This document shows, one piece after another, positions 34,860-48,313 of a stretch of DNA of 64,000 nucleotides (within the stretch, counting starts at the first letter, position 1; each line of letters starts with the position of its first letter). Source of the DNA: Myrica gale (lineage: Eukaryota > Streptophyta > Magnoliopsida > Fagales > Myricaceae); NCBI GenBank assembly GCA_963930655.1, contig OZ005601.1, positions 10,846,001 through 10,910,000 of the forward strand. Direction: 5' to 3'. Under the pieces are notes generated by a model that had not been told where the DNA came from, searched no databases, and saw nothing but the letters and a program-made list of their open reading frames with translations. Made by a program: the position numbers and the translations under genes.

Positions 34860-35735
34860 CCTGTAACATGGTTGTGGTAAAAGTTAATAAAAATCGTAAA
34901 TTCTCAAAATCAATGTTGTCACGGTCCATACGTGGCCTGATTTCACTACCCTGCTTTTTAGTCTATTTTGGCGGTTTCTTTCAATTTAAAGGGAAAATGT
35001 CAAACACCATATAATATGTGTTTTTGGCCATTTTAATTTCCGGACCCGTGCTTTTTCTTTTTTAAATTCAAGACCTGTGCTGACTTTGTCTGTGCAATAT
35101 AAACCCTATCCACATTTTGGTCGGATCATGTATACATTTTTACAAAATTTTAGTATAAATTAAATATCTTTAAAACTTTTCACTAATTTTTACATTAAAA
35201 AGTTATAAAACTTAAATAAATATCCACAATTCTATAAAAAAATCTTTAAAATCTTATAATTTTTTATAAAACAAACTAATTTAAAACTTCCGACCTGTAC
35301 AAAATATAAAAAAAAGTAGTGTACAAGATAAGATTAAATAAAATAAAATACAAATAATTTTAATTTATGAAATACAAATAAAATAATCGAAATAAAAATT
35401 GAACCAAAACAAAGAGAACCGAATAAAATAAAAAACTGAAATTAAGTAATTTTTGGTTCGATTTTTATTTTTCTGTTATGATTATTTTATTTTTATTATT
35501 TCTTAAATTAAGATTTAAATTTTTTGTTTCATGTTATTAACTTTTTTTAACGTGTTTTTTTAACAAAATTTTCCTATACGTACATTTGTCGCTGAACCAA
35601 AACCATACCTAACAAGGCTGGGCAAGTCCGCAATAGGCTGAAAGTAAACAAAATCATGTCCTAAAACCTCTCCAACCCCCCCCCCCCCCCCGCGTCTCTC
35701 TCTCGTCTCAATACTTCCACAAGGTTGACAGTGCT
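34860..35735. other. AT-rich intergenic DNA with a 16-C tract
   Basis: Very AT-rich from about 35130 to 35560, with no gene visible. A homopolymer of 16 C residues lies at 35676-35691, followed by TC repeats just upstream of the ATG at 35736. Length of such a run is prone to sequencing error. Confidence 0.5.
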
Positions 35736-36005
35736 ATGGCGCTCTCGTCTTCTTCTTCCAAAACCAGGGGTTCAGTTTCATGTCCACACGATAGGTAAAC
35801 TCACTTGACGGCAACCTTTTTCGCGTGTATAAGACCTGTTTTTCTCAGGTTGATTGTACTATCATTTCAGGGCTTGTCAAATCAACAAGATGGTGCTCTT
35901 CTTCGCCTTCATCTAGCGAAGGGACGGACCAGTCTTCGCAATCAAAGAATCCGGAGGCTGCGAGTGAGCACAGATCGGTGGCTACGGAACGGGACGTGAA
36001 GAAGT
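35736..36005 (+). pseudogene. Possible 5' exons of the decayed gene downstream (uncertain)
   Basis: An ATG at 35736 opens MALSSSSSKTRGSVSCPHDR with a good donor at 35795 (AG|GTAAAC). The second stretch (about 35873-36002) reads LVKSTRWCSSSPSSSEGTDQ then SSQSKNPEAASEHRSVATER, a Ser-rich composition like an organelle-targeting or disordered N-terminus. It ends at a possible donor AAGAA|GTGAGG. The two stretches do not join in phase by an obvious splice. I do not recognise a family. It may be the start of the pseudogene at 37.9-40.0 kb or an unrelated fragment. Confidence 0.3.
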
Positions 36006-36860
36006 GAGGTCCTCGACGAATTTTGTTGAAAACTGAAATGGGTGTTCTAAAATGCGTACAAATATAGAGAAATTTGCTGTTTTCCCTTAGCATTTCTGAT
36101 ATTTGTTAAAAAGATGCACCTCCGGTGTCTTGGACCATTGAAATTCAGACGTTCAGAACCACGGTGGAGTATTACGTTTTACCCAAAATAGGAAGTAGTA
36201 TTGATACGAACGCACTGAAAAAACGTAAATGTATAAAATGTACTGTCCCGTGGAAATGCTTGGCGAGATTAGTACTTAAAACTGTACATTGTTCGTCCTT
36301 TTGACTTGGTTAGTGAGTTCACAAGGCTGAGGTAAATGCTGGGTAAAATGTAATTAATTCTTTTCGTGGTCTGGATTTTGTTGTCAAGCAGCATCCAAAC
36401 CAAGGAGCTATCAGTGTAATTCAACATTGTGATAAGGAAAGATAAGTCAACAGTTACACTTTTACTTGTTTCGTGGATTATGAAATTACTAAGCAAAGAG
36501 AAAATGAGAGATTTCCTCCAGTTGCTTTGGAGTGGAAGTAGATCTCTGAATTAATCTTACAAAGTTGAGGCATCCTTCTTAACCAAAGAATTTGCTTTCA
36601 TTTTAGCATACCCCAGGGATTTTTCTCCACAGATAGATGGAGGCACCAATTGGGTTTTTATTATCTTCTCGAACTTTTTTTTGGATCTGTGGGTTCTAAT
36701 TAGTACCTTTTTACTTTTCGCTTAATTGGTTTCTCCTGTGTGGATATCGTTCTGCGCTTCTTCCTATATTCAAATGTACATAACAGAAAGGGAAAGTACC
36801 AACTCTAGCTTGTTGGTAAAGAACATGACTTACACTGAATAGTGTTGACCTTATGTTTAA

Positions 36861-37069
36861 GGGGGTGTTCGGCAGTAGAAATTTTGGGGTATTAGGGTTT
36901 GTGAAAAATTAAAGATATTTTATGAGAATTGATGAAAAAGTGAAGAGTGAGAAGATTTAAATGAATATTATAATAAAAAAGAAAAATTTTACAAGGAGAG
37001 ATTATTTTGTAATTTTTTAATCAGTGTGGAAATTTTGAGGAGTGGAAATTTCCACCCCCGAACACCACC
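36861..37069. mobile_element. Tourist-like MITE (PIF/Harbinger type)
   Basis: About 209 bp. Left end GGGGGTGTTCGGCAGTAGAAATTT; right end read inward GGTGGTGTTCGGGGGTGGAAATTT. TAA flanks both sides (36858-36860 and 37070-37072). The G-rich GTGTTCGG ends and TAA duplication are typical of Tourist elements. Confidence 0.8.
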
Positions 37070-37914
37070 TAAATGTTCTCTTGTTCATTATATGAGTTCC
37101 TGTACTTATACGTCTGAGAGATTTTATACAGATGAAAAGGAAGCCCACAGAACAAATTTACCAACTTATTTTTTATGCCCTGCCCTTTGCTCATGAATGC
37201 CTAGACTAGCACACCAACTTTTTGATACTTCCCATAATACACAAGTAGGAACTGACAAGACAAAGTAGGGTTATTAGAAGTGTGCTTTAGCATGCTTCAA
37301 GCACAAAGCAAAGGTAAAAGTATTTCTTGAACATAAAGTTGTTCCTTTTCTCAGGCCATTCCGGAAACCAAACTATTAGTTTATCTTTTAGCGTTGAAGA
37401 TTGTTGATCGATATTGGTTTTAACCTTCTATTTTTTTTTTCGATTTTTACTGCTGTTTAGTGCACTATACTACTGTACAGTTCTTGTTTGAGCTGCATTC
37501 TGGAACTACCAACCCATTTTCAGTCTGTGTTTTCCAATCATTTTGAAGTTATCCACCCAAGTTTTAGTGTGTCTTAACTTTAAATACTAATATTATGAAA
37601 CTAAAAGCATGTTATGACGTGTTATTTAAGTTAGGTTGGCTTGTCATGTTTTAGCATTAGAAGTCCAACGGGTGTAATATGTGCTATCCTTCAAGCCAGT
37701 ATCTCAATATCTTTTGGTGATGGGGGGAGGCCATTTTCTGTTTTAAGCCAATGGAAATGGAATCCATTTCTGCCGCTTGCTGATGTAAGCACCTGGATCT
37801 TGTGGGAGGCAAGGTGCCTTGTTTGGATGCTTGTTTATGCATTTACTGTGAATTCTCAGCTCTACCTACAATTGTGGCCTTTGGGTCTAATCCCTTAAGA
37901 TTCTTAAATGTGCA

Positions 37915-40035
37915 GATATGTGGAAATGCATCCAGGGTTCTTACCAAAAGCAGCACAACTTCAAAATAAATTTGGGGAATCATGGAATGCTCTGAAAGGC
38001 ATTCTTACTAAATTTAAGGTAAAGATGCTGGGGAAACCTGTTCAGAATCAAATCACCAGCGAAACATCAGATTCTGCAGTCGATAGGTCAGCATTTGAGG
38101 GTAAAATGCTACAGAACACTCCACACGATACTGATTTTGGTGAATCAAAAATTAAAGTTTGGAAAAATGAAGCTTTAGTTGATTCTAACAGTGGCAAGGA
38201 GTGTGTTTCAACCTATGTAGAATTCCATGTAACAGGAGAAAGCTCTTCCAGGGATGTGGTTGTTGCAACGGCTTCTGAGTCTACCAAAACAAGTAGTTGT
38301 CCAAGTAGAACTGAACTTGGGAGCTCTGGACCACTAAGTAGATCATCAGGATCCATTATATATTCTCTCAGTACTGGGAAGAAACTTCTGGAAAACGGGC
38401 CAACAAATTTAATTGATAAAATTTCTTCTGAGGATTTGGACAAACTCAAAGCTCCGGAGGTCACTAAGGTGTATATTATAGCCCAGATAACATCAAAATA
38501 CGTGAGACAGAAACTACAGTTTCATCACAAGAGGGATTTATAGACTCTCACAGTGATGAGAAGAGTAATTCAGTAGGTGCAGCTGCCCTTAAAATAGGAG
38601 AAAACTCTATGGAAGATCAACCAGAAACCAAGCTTGACAATGGCCACAAGGTGCTTAAGGAAACAATACCTGGCATGCTTGGGGAAGTAGACAAAAATCA
38701 AGACTCAAAGGCTGAGCACCTAACATCCTTGCATCAGTTAGCAGGAGAAGCTTCTAGAAGATCACCAAAAGTAGGTGCAGATGGAGTGACTTCAGTTGGA
38801 AATGGAAGTTATCGTATTGACAAAAGAACTGCATCTCTTGTTCAAATACTGCATGCTGACTCTGGTGTGGGTAATGTGCCTGCATCATCTTATGGTGCCC
38901 CGGAGGTGCTAGGGTTGTCAGATTTGTTTATGAAGACAAGCAATATTCAATCAGGTGGAGAAGTGTCTCTTGAACAGATGAATTTTTCAACATCCAATGC
39001 ACTTTCAGATTATTCAGATGGAATTTTTGGGCATGATACAGTAAGAGGTTTTGATGTTAAAAGATTAATTGACTGCATTAAGGAGCTGCCTGGAGAAGAA
39101 TCAAGTGTTACATCTCATGAAAGTTCTTTCTGCATATAAAGAGCAAATCAACAATACAGGATCATTTAAAAGGTCCAAAACCAGGGTTAGTAAGCAAGAT
39201 TCTGATGCTAAAAGTGCTTCACTAGAAAACCATTTCATGGGCAAGGAAAGTGGAAAGGCGAAAGACACTGAAGAAGGGCCATGTGTGGGATTTTCCTTCT
39301 TGCAACATAGTGAGTTGTGTGAGGGAGCAAGATAGCAATTTGGATTGTGCAGCTTCATGACATCAAGTCAAAGCCAATCCCACGGGTTCCTATTCTGTCG
39401 AATACAGAAGACCAAGATAACACCCCATCTACAGACGTCACGAAAGAAAGGCCTATAAAGAACAAAATATTGGTTAGATTTCTGTCCATCGAAGCAGAGG
39501 ACAGTGATATTATATCTGCCTTTAAGGATTGTGGGGATGTTGTGAAGAAACAACAATTTTCCCCTGTTGAAGGGGGCTTTTTCAAAGATATTTTAAGGTT
39601 AGTGCTCAATACTAAGCATCCCTGATCAACAACTTCCGAAATAACTTAGTTTGCCTATGTGCCATAAGTTTGTAATTGGAATAAATTGTTCATTAACTTA
39701 CAAAATAAACATCCATCTTGCTCAAATAATCTGAACTAGTCATCTGGTTTTATGCAGACATGGAAAGGATTGAAAAAAGCTCTCAAGAAAACTGATCTGA
39801 TGATAGGAAACGCAAATGTGATTGTGGAAGCACCTTTTTTTGTGCCAGAGACCTCTATGATCTCAATTCCTGAGTTGATTGGTGATCCTGATGTTCCTGC
39901 TGCACTAGTTAAAATCCCACTAGAACAGTGAAAATTAAACAGTTGGCTCAGGATATTAGCTCAGATCAACTGCAAGAAGCGCATGCTTTCTGCAACTGTG
40001 GCACGTCCAACTTTCTCTTGGACTCGGAATTTGAG
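37915..40035 (+). pseudogene. Decayed host gene, Ser/acid-rich protein with RRM-like segments
   Basis: A long exon-like region (about 37915-39601) is followed by an intron and a second exon (about 39758-40035, ending at a donor GAG|GTGAGG). The N-terminal part reads RYVEMHPGFLPKAAQLQNKF then GESWNALKGILTKFKVKMLG, followed by low-complexity Ser/Thr/Asp sequence. The later part (KNKILVRFLSIEAEDSDIIS, AFKDCGDVVKKQ, then GLKKALKKTDLMIGNANVIV) resembles an RNA-recognition-motif fold, with further conserved-looking sequence (KQLAQDISSDQLQEAHAFC). The frame is broken by indels near 38475, 39120 and 39335. No exons continue after 40035. I do not recognise the family with certainty; 'RRM-like' is an inference from the beta-alpha pattern. 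Confidence 0.6.
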
Positions 40036-41746
40036 GTGAGGCCTCTGTCACTTTGCTGCCTGTTCAAGCAGTCGTAAAGTAGAGTCTTCACAAATTCTCC
40101 AACTTATGGTGCATTTGGCAGTGACTTCCACTTGAAATAGATTGTTATCTATTTCAACATTCTTTTGATAGTTATACTATGCTTTCATACACTTAAAGCT
40201 TCTAGCTTAAGTTGTTATCTCAGATATGTGGCTACAAAAATCTTGTAGGGCCTAATAGTTGGGTGAGCAATGCAGACCTGAGTAGCCCCAAAAGAAGTTT
40301 CTGCCTGGACGCTACTTAATTGATCTTTTCTTTTTGGTAAAAGAGAAGGTTAGTGGCCAGGAGGAGAAGGAGAAAAGATAGGAGGGGGGTGGGTGCGCTG
40401 ATATGAAGCCCAACTGCATGTACCGAGACAGTAAAACAGTTTTGAACTTTTTGGTCTTGGCTTGGTACCTTCATCCTCAAGTTTGTGAGAGAGACTTCTG
40501 TGTTTTTGCCACTAGAGGCCACTAGCACCTAGTATTTGTTTTTATTTAGTTAAATATAAATTGATTAATCTCACGGGTAGTATTTAACAAAGTCACATTT
40601 TGTCTCTAAATTAATTAGAATAATTTAGATTAAGTGTATTTAGATTAGATTAAGTCTCCAAATTAATCTAATCTAATTTTGTCTCACGGGTAGCTGCAAC
40701 TGGTTATAAATGTCTCTAAATTAATTAGATCAAGTGTATTTAGAAATTCATGCAACTTCAATGTACCATCCACATTTTGCAGCTATACAATATCCAAGGG
40801 TACAAAATTTAACCAAATTCATACAAGCTTCCAGAAATTATTAGAATCAACCTGGAGCTCTGCTCCTGAGCAAATAAAACTATATTACCCAACTTCTTGT
40901 TAAGATTTGAATACGATGGCATGCTTGAGGCCATGGGCGGAAACAATGGCGCAACAGCCGAGGTTGAATTAAGATCTCTAACAAAAAAGGAAAAGGAGCT
41001 GGGGAGCAAGCAGGGGGAGGGGAGGAAGAGCCTACTCCCACAGCATGCAGTGAAAAGGAGGTACGCGCCTGAGGTAGCTCTGGTTTCCTTCTGTCAAGTA
41101 ATAGCCTATCTGCTAGATATAGGCCTTGCTAACAGCCTATATTTGAAGTGGTCATATAATATTGGGCATGACAGCAGTTATTTTCTGAAAAACTCGCGAG
41201 GGTATTTCATGGAAAGAATAACCTAGAACCAATGTTCTATACATCAACAGCAACCTAAAAGCAGGGGAAAATCTCAGAACATACCATACCAATCAGAGTC
41301 CTGAGGATTGGTACCTGAAGGGGAGAAATTAGCTAATAACGATTCGGTACCTCACCTTGGACAAAGAGCTACAACTAATCCAGTTAATGAATTAACACTT
41401 GAAGAAGCTAAAGACATAGCAATTGACATAATGCAATTCACCAAAACTACAAACTTCGTATGACAACATACGCATTACTGATAATCACATAACTTTACTC
41501 GCACAAATTTGGAAAAGGTGAATACCCAGATTAAGTGCCAAATTAAGATTAAAATATGAATCAACATTAACCAACACTGGGGAAAAGTTCTAACAATAAA
41601 AACGACCATTAATAAGGTCTTGTCAAAAACATGGATAACTCAAGCTGCTCTGATACTACAAATTGATCGGATGACATGCTGACCATCCAAAAGTACAATA
41701 GCAGAAAATCCTTAACAAAATTGGGAACAGATAGAAATTTTTTGGC
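40036..41746. other. Intergenic region with a small degenerate repeat
   Basis: Between the decayed gene and the 3' end of the eL14 gene. The stretch 40566-40760 holds two imperfect copies of a unit with TCTCACGGGTAG and GTCTCTAAATTAATTAGA. A plus-strand stretch at 40897-41060 (MLRFEYDGMLEAMGGNNGAT, then AEVELRSLTKKEKELGSK) has protein-like composition. It matches nothing I know and may be a stray exon fragment. Confidence 0.4.
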
Positions 41747-42982
<1,236 letters not shown>

Positions 42983-43060
42983 TCTGGGGTCGTGAGGTGT
43001 GTGACGGTGAGGGCGAGAAAAAGAGGCGGAGCGAAAGAGAGCAAATGGAAGAAGGTAGAG

Positions 43061-43070
43061 ATTAGGGTTT
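43061..43070 (-). promoter_or_regulatory. Telo-box upstream of RPL14
   Basis: AAACCCTAAT on the minus strand, about 80 bp before the eL14 start codon. The telo-box (AAACCCTAA) is a known element near the transcription start of plant ribosomal protein and translation genes. It sits in a purine/pyrimidine-skewed stretch that is probably the 5' UTR. Confidence 0.75.
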
Positions 43071-43082
43071 TTGTTTTAACGT

Positions 43083-44377
43083 ATTTTATAGGGGTTTGTA
43101 GACCGTCCGATGTAGGGTTGTTTAGTTTTCGGTTTCAGATTTAACAATACGGGTCGGGTTGCGGGTGTGTTAGAGATTTTCGGCCTAACTGTTAGAACGG
43201 CACTTCAGCCTCTTACAGGGGTGAAAACTTACACAGTTTGGGCTTCAGAACTTGACCCAAACTTTATAGTCCTAAACCAAACTGCAGTGCACTGAATTTG
43301 GATTTCTTCATTCCGGGCTCAGCTAGCTTGGGCTCACAGAAGTCCAACCTTAACTAACCCAAAGTCCATGTTGGGCTCGAAGTTGCGCTGACTCCCACAT
43401 GTCCATTCCAAGTAACGCTAAAGGAGAGATCTCGGGCAGACGGGCACAAGGACGAGAACGTGGGATGATGTTATTATCTAGGCCACACGATTTCAAATCT
43501 GCCGAATAACTGGTTATATTCTCATAATCCCGTTACACGGGAAAAATAACTATTTTAGTCACATTCTCAACCATTCGTAATCTACGCACCCGTCCAAAAT
43601 TAGGCGCAAAATCATGCGTTAAGTCTGACAGATATTATCCATCCAAAACAAATTTTTTAAAAATAAAGTAATTTAATCTTGCAGGTGCATTTCATATTTT
43701 TTGAACTTTAAACCTGATTGGATAAGATACATTGAAAACTTTCAAAAATTAAATAATTTTTTGATATTACACTATAATTAGGAGACAAATTATAACTTTT
43801 TCTTATAAAATAATATCTCTTCTCCTATTAAATAGATTTTTTATTATAATAAATATAAAAAATTATTCAAATCAATTAATTTTCTGTTTCACCTACTCCT
43901 ATAAATCATTCTCCAATTTTTGTTTGAAAATACCTGCGACTAAGCTGAGTGAAGTTGCGAAGAAAAAAAAAGCTGAGTGAAGTTAGTTTGAATCTATAGC
44001 AGGCAAGAAACCTAAATTAGTGGCGTAACTAGGATTAAAATTCATAGGTGTCGAACTTTAAAGGTGAAATGAATTTTTTTTTCTTTCGTAATGCAAAACA
44101 TTGTCTTAGAGTTACAATGTCGAAAATTAAGGACTAAAAGCATTAAAAATATTGGAATACATGTACCGTACTATGTACTGCAATTGAGAGAGGACAATTG
44201 GATCCTACGAGTTTTCATCTTCTGAAAAATGTTACAAAATGATTTCGTTCTTAATAGTTTTAAAAACTTCTTGCTCGATGTACACTAACATGCAATCACT
44301 CATCCAGTCATCTCTCATCCTATTGCTTAAATTACTCTTGATGATCTAATTCAGGTTAATTTTCTACTTAATTCTAA
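43083..44377. other. Upstream flank of RPL14 and intergenic DNA
   Basis: Includes TGGGCTT/GGCCTAA-type motifs (for example near 43180, 43240 and 43375) resembling the site II elements often paired with telo-boxes. The rest is AT-rich without a recognisable gene. Confidence 0.4.
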
Positions 44378-44631
44378 GGGTTAAATGCATTTCATGCCCC
44401 TGTGGTATGCTGTAATAACAAATATGTCCCTGAGGTAAACAAAGTCATTTTCATACCCCTGAGGTAAACATTCAGGAGCAAATATGTCCTTCCGTTATGT
44501 TTACCTCAGGGGTATGAAAGGACATATTTGCTCCTGAATGTTTACTTCAGGGGTATGAAAAGGACTTTATTTACCTCAGGGGCATATTTGCTATTACCGC
44601 ATACCACAGGGGCATGACATACATTTAACCC
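44378..44631. mobile_element. Foldback MITE with arms spanning the whole element
   Basis: A 254-bp near-perfect palindrome. The left end GGGTTAAATGCATTTCATGC mirrors the right end, which reads inward as GGGTTAAATGTATGTCATGC. Internal blocks (CCTGAGGTAAACA, ATTCAGGAGCAAATATGTCC) recur inverted right to the centre at about 44497-44502. It is flanked by TAA on both sides (44375-44377 and 44632-44634). Its transcript would form a hairpin of more than 100 bp. Confidence 0.88.
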
Positions 44632-45433
44632 TAATTATAAAACTTTAGAACAAATTACAGATGATTCTGATGGTTGAGGTCTTGATGCCACTAGGAGTTG
44701 TCTTTCTTACATTTTTTGGTTACTACCACAATTGGGGCCTGTCTTCCACCCCTTTTTTGACAAAAGGTTACTGGGGATGTATTTGTAATATACTTTCTCT
44801 CAGTTCTACATTCTCCAAAGCAAACTTCCACACACAAAGCAACAATTGATGACAAACTATGCTCTGAATAATAAAAAAAAAATTCAGGATAAACAAGATT
44901 TAGTAAAAGAGTTTCTTAGATAAATATATCCAAAAAGTGGTCAGAACTTTGGTTTGGCCTATACAAGAATCCTATACAAACACAACATTTTTCGAGGTCT
45001 CTAATAAAAATGAAGAAACAAATAAACATAGGGAGAAAGAAATGAAGTGATCTTGATTGTGAAAAATTAGGAGCAAAGAGTAAATAATTTTTTACTAACA
45101 GAAATTTAGCAAGATGACAGAAAGTTACCCCTCAATTGAAGAACTTGTAATCGATGTACAACAAAAAATCATAATAACTGTATATTTGCCTCAGTTATTA
45201 CGTAGCACTAGGAGCAAAATCAATGTGTAGAAAAAAAAATTGTTTTAGGTCCGATACACATTAAGTCTAGTTGGCCTGGACTTAATAGGTATCGGACCTA
45301 AACTTAATAGGTATCAGACCTAACCAATTAATGAAGAAAAAGAAAAAAAAAACAAGTGTAAAAATTTATTTTGGGCAAGCCATTGTAGCAGACGCACGGG
45401 TTCGATACCCCTGTGTCTGCCACTGCCCTAAAC
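44632..45433. other. Intergenic DNA with a short hairpin and a B-box-like motif
   Basis: Contains the hairpin 45246-45300 and a tRNA-like GGTTCGATACC (about 45402-45412) inside a GCAGAC..GTCTGC stem. The sequence ends in the LINE target-site copy (45419-45433). No protein-coding gene is seen. Confidence 0.45.
45246..45300. repeat. Short hairpin, about 20-bp arms
   Basis: AGGTCCGATAC..CATTAAGTC pairs with GACTTAATAGGTATCGGACCT across a short loop. A third partial copy (AACTTAATAGGTATCAGACC) follows directly at about 45301-45321, so part of one arm is also tandemly repeated. Confidence 0.75.
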
Positions 45434-46225
45434 TTTTTTTTTCTGAAATAAAACTCATAGTATTAATGAAATTAGACTAAATAGAGTTCACATCATAGTT
45501 CAAAATGTGAAACGGGATACAAGCAACATTCGAAAAACTAGAAATAGAAGTGTGAGCGGCCCACTGTGCTAAAAGATGTGCATGGTGATTGAGTCGACGA
45601 GTAACCCAATGTAAAGACCACGAGGACTGAGCTTTAAAAGTCTGGCAAAGAGAGAGCATCATATCCTCAATCTTCCAGCAATGGAGAAGATGATGGTTGT
45701 TAATATCCAGCGAGAGAAGCTTGCAATCAGTCTCAAAAGATACACAAGACCATTGCTTTTGAAATGCTACTTCAACAGCACGAACACAAGCCAAAGTTTT
45801 CACCCACAAGTGGGTCCATAGCTCTAATTAGCTCCGTGTACACAGTACAGAAGGAGCTAGAAGCGTCTCTGCAAGAGACAGATATGTACGATCCGGATCG
45901 ACGGATTGCCACGTCGAAATTGATCTTCATGAAGCCGGGCTTGGAGGATTCCAAGAAGAGGCAAAGGATGGACGGACAGAGAACCAAGCTGAGTGGAGTT
46001 CCTGATACCGGCGCAAAACAGAAGTCTTTAGGTCATTGATAGTGGAATACTGGCTCTCATGCAGAGCTTTGTTGCGATTCTCCCATAGTACATCAATAAC
46101 TAGAGCCACATTGAGGATGAAGGCCGCAAAAGAGCAAGGATGAATTCCCAAAATGGCTTATGCATTAAGTAAAGAATTGATCCAAGAATCAGGAGAGTCC
46201 CCCGGGATTCTAGTGATATCTATCG

Positions 46226-46464
46226 GCCAAGCTAAAAGCATCCACAACATACGTGGTATAGAGCAATTTCGAAAGAGATGGAGAATGATTTCCGCTTGCT
46301 CCCTGCAACTACCATAACACATAGATGCTGACAATTCATCCTAGCTCTTCGGCCAAGCTGAAAGCATCCACAACATACGCGGTATAGAGCAATTTCGAAA
46401 GAGATGGGGAATGATTTCCGCTTGCTCCCTGCAACTAGCACAACACATAGATGCTGACAATTCA
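46226..46464 (-). repeat. Tandem duplication inside the LINE, 126-bp period
   Basis: 46226-46338 and 46352-46464 are copies with about 95% identity (GCCAAGCT-A/G-AAAGCATCC..TGACAATTCA). The 126-bp period is a multiple of three, so it repeats 42 codons of the region between RT and RNase H. Confidence 0.85.
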
Positions 46465-47365
46465 GTAGAAGCCAAACGAAAAGGAGGAGCCCGGACAGGT
46501 ATTGCTTCCCCTGCAACTTTCCAAAGCAGGAGTTTAAGGCGATCCTACAAGTGGAGTTTCCAAAGTTTGGACCAATCTTGCTCACTCATAATACTACTAG
46601 GAGGACGTCTAGCTTTTTGCATTTTTTCCACAGCACCTTTCACAGAAAAACTTCCTCTAGGATCCGAAAACCAAATAATAGAATCTTGCTTTTCAGGAGA
46701 AGGAGGTGGGAGAGTTAGAATATAATCCACAATATCAGGGTGAAAAAGAGAGCGCAACAATGAAACATTCCAGCTCTCCGAATGCACGTCAGACAGTTCA
46801 GCACCCATTTGACCGTGCAATTCTGTGCTACCCGTGATTGCCATACAGGGGAAAAATCCGCTACACAAGGGAGCCAATGATCATCCATGAGGAACAAAAC
46901 ACACCTCGGATTTGAGTAGTTCACGAATTTTTGATAGACCTTGCCACATGAGGGAAGCTCCTAATTTGGCGCTAGACCTCAAAAAAGAGGTAGCTGGAAA
47001 ATACTTAGCTTTAAGGAGATTGACCCATAGAGTATGAGGTTTAGTCATAACATGTCAGCCTAATTTCATAAAAAAAGCTTTGTTGATATCCGACATCTTG
47101 CGTATACCCAGGCCTCCAGCTTGCTTAGGTTGACAGATAGTACCCCAAGCCATAGAGGTGTAGTTTTTGTTCTTGTTCAATGGAAAACCCCACCAGAAAT
47201 CTTTAAGCAACCTATCCACCTTGTCACACCAGCCCGCTGACAGCATAAAAGACTGCATGTAGTACTGCAGTAGGGAAGTAGCCACATACTTGATCAAAGT
47301 AGTACGCCCTGCTTGTGACAATGTTTTACATTTCCAGCCGGATAGCTTTGATGCCACACGTTCTT

Positions 47366-48313
47366 TCACCAATGCAAAATCTGGTACTTGCTGTCTTTTT
47401 GCATCTCTTTGAGCCCAAGATAGTTTGTAAGGACTTGTTTCATATCAGAGAGTGTATTGGGGCCAAAATAAACCGTGGACTTGTGTTTGCTAATACTTTG
47501 ATCAGACCAATTACAATAAATAGAAAGCGTATCATCCACACTTCTAGCTTCATGTATATTTGCTCTACAGAAAACAAATAAATCGTCGGCAAAAAGTAAG
47601 TGATTTACCGAAGGCGCCTTCCTTGAAGTCCGGATACCATGGAACAAACCCAACTCCTCTTGCTTCTGAAACATACATGTAATCACCTCCGAAGCTAGAA
47701 TGAATAGAGAGAGAGAAAGAGTTTCTCCCTGTCTTAATGCTCCGCTAGGCTTGATTCTACCAAATGGACTCCCTCTAAGAAGGAGAGAGTAAGAAACAGT
47801 CGATAAACATTGATGTATAAGTTGTATCCATCCTTGAATGAAACCAAAACATTCCAACACCTGCAAGATAAAACACCACTTCATTCTATCATAGGCTTGA
47901 GCCATATCAAGTTTTAACGCCATCAACCCACTACGCCCAGTTTTATGTTTCATAGAATGTATAAACTCAGAAGCACAGATATAATTATCTTGAATGACGC
48001 GTCCAGGGACAAAAGCGGATTGGGTAGCCGAAATGAGCTTCGGAAGTATCGTCTTCAGCCTATTAGCCATAAGTTTGGATATAATTTTGTAACAAACGTT
48101 ACAAAGTCCAATTGGCCGAAACTGCTCCACTTTTGTAGGATTATTGACTTTAGGTAAAAGAGCAACATATGTATGATTCAGATTCTTCAGCATATAACCC
48201 GATACAAAAAATGTCGAACCATAGAATATAACCGATTGTCCAACAGTACTCCAGTATGTTTGGTAAAACGAAGCGGTCATTCCATCTGGGCCCAGTGCTT
48301 TCGAAGGACCCAT
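47366..48313 (-). pseudogene. LINE reverse transcriptase domain
   Basis: The longest open piece of the LINE. It carries the RT hallmarks: KALGPDGMTASFYQTYW, NHTYVALLPKV, FRPIGLCNVCYKIISKLMAN, RLKTILPKLISATQSAFVPG, LDMAQAYDRMKW and the catalytic FADDL. The LRQGE motif fits L1 clade elements of plants. The frame changes on both sides of this block relative to the endonuclease and thumb pieces, so no full ORF2 is intact. Confidence 0.92.

Noticed and set aside
35676-35691. A 16-C homopolymer as a regulatory or G-quadruplex element
   Set aside because: A plain homopolymer of uncertain true length; no pattern supports a function.
45384-45420. A tRNA gene
   Set aside because: Only the B-box and a terminal stem are visible; no A-box, D-arm or anticodon arm of proper spacing. 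Kept as an observation only.
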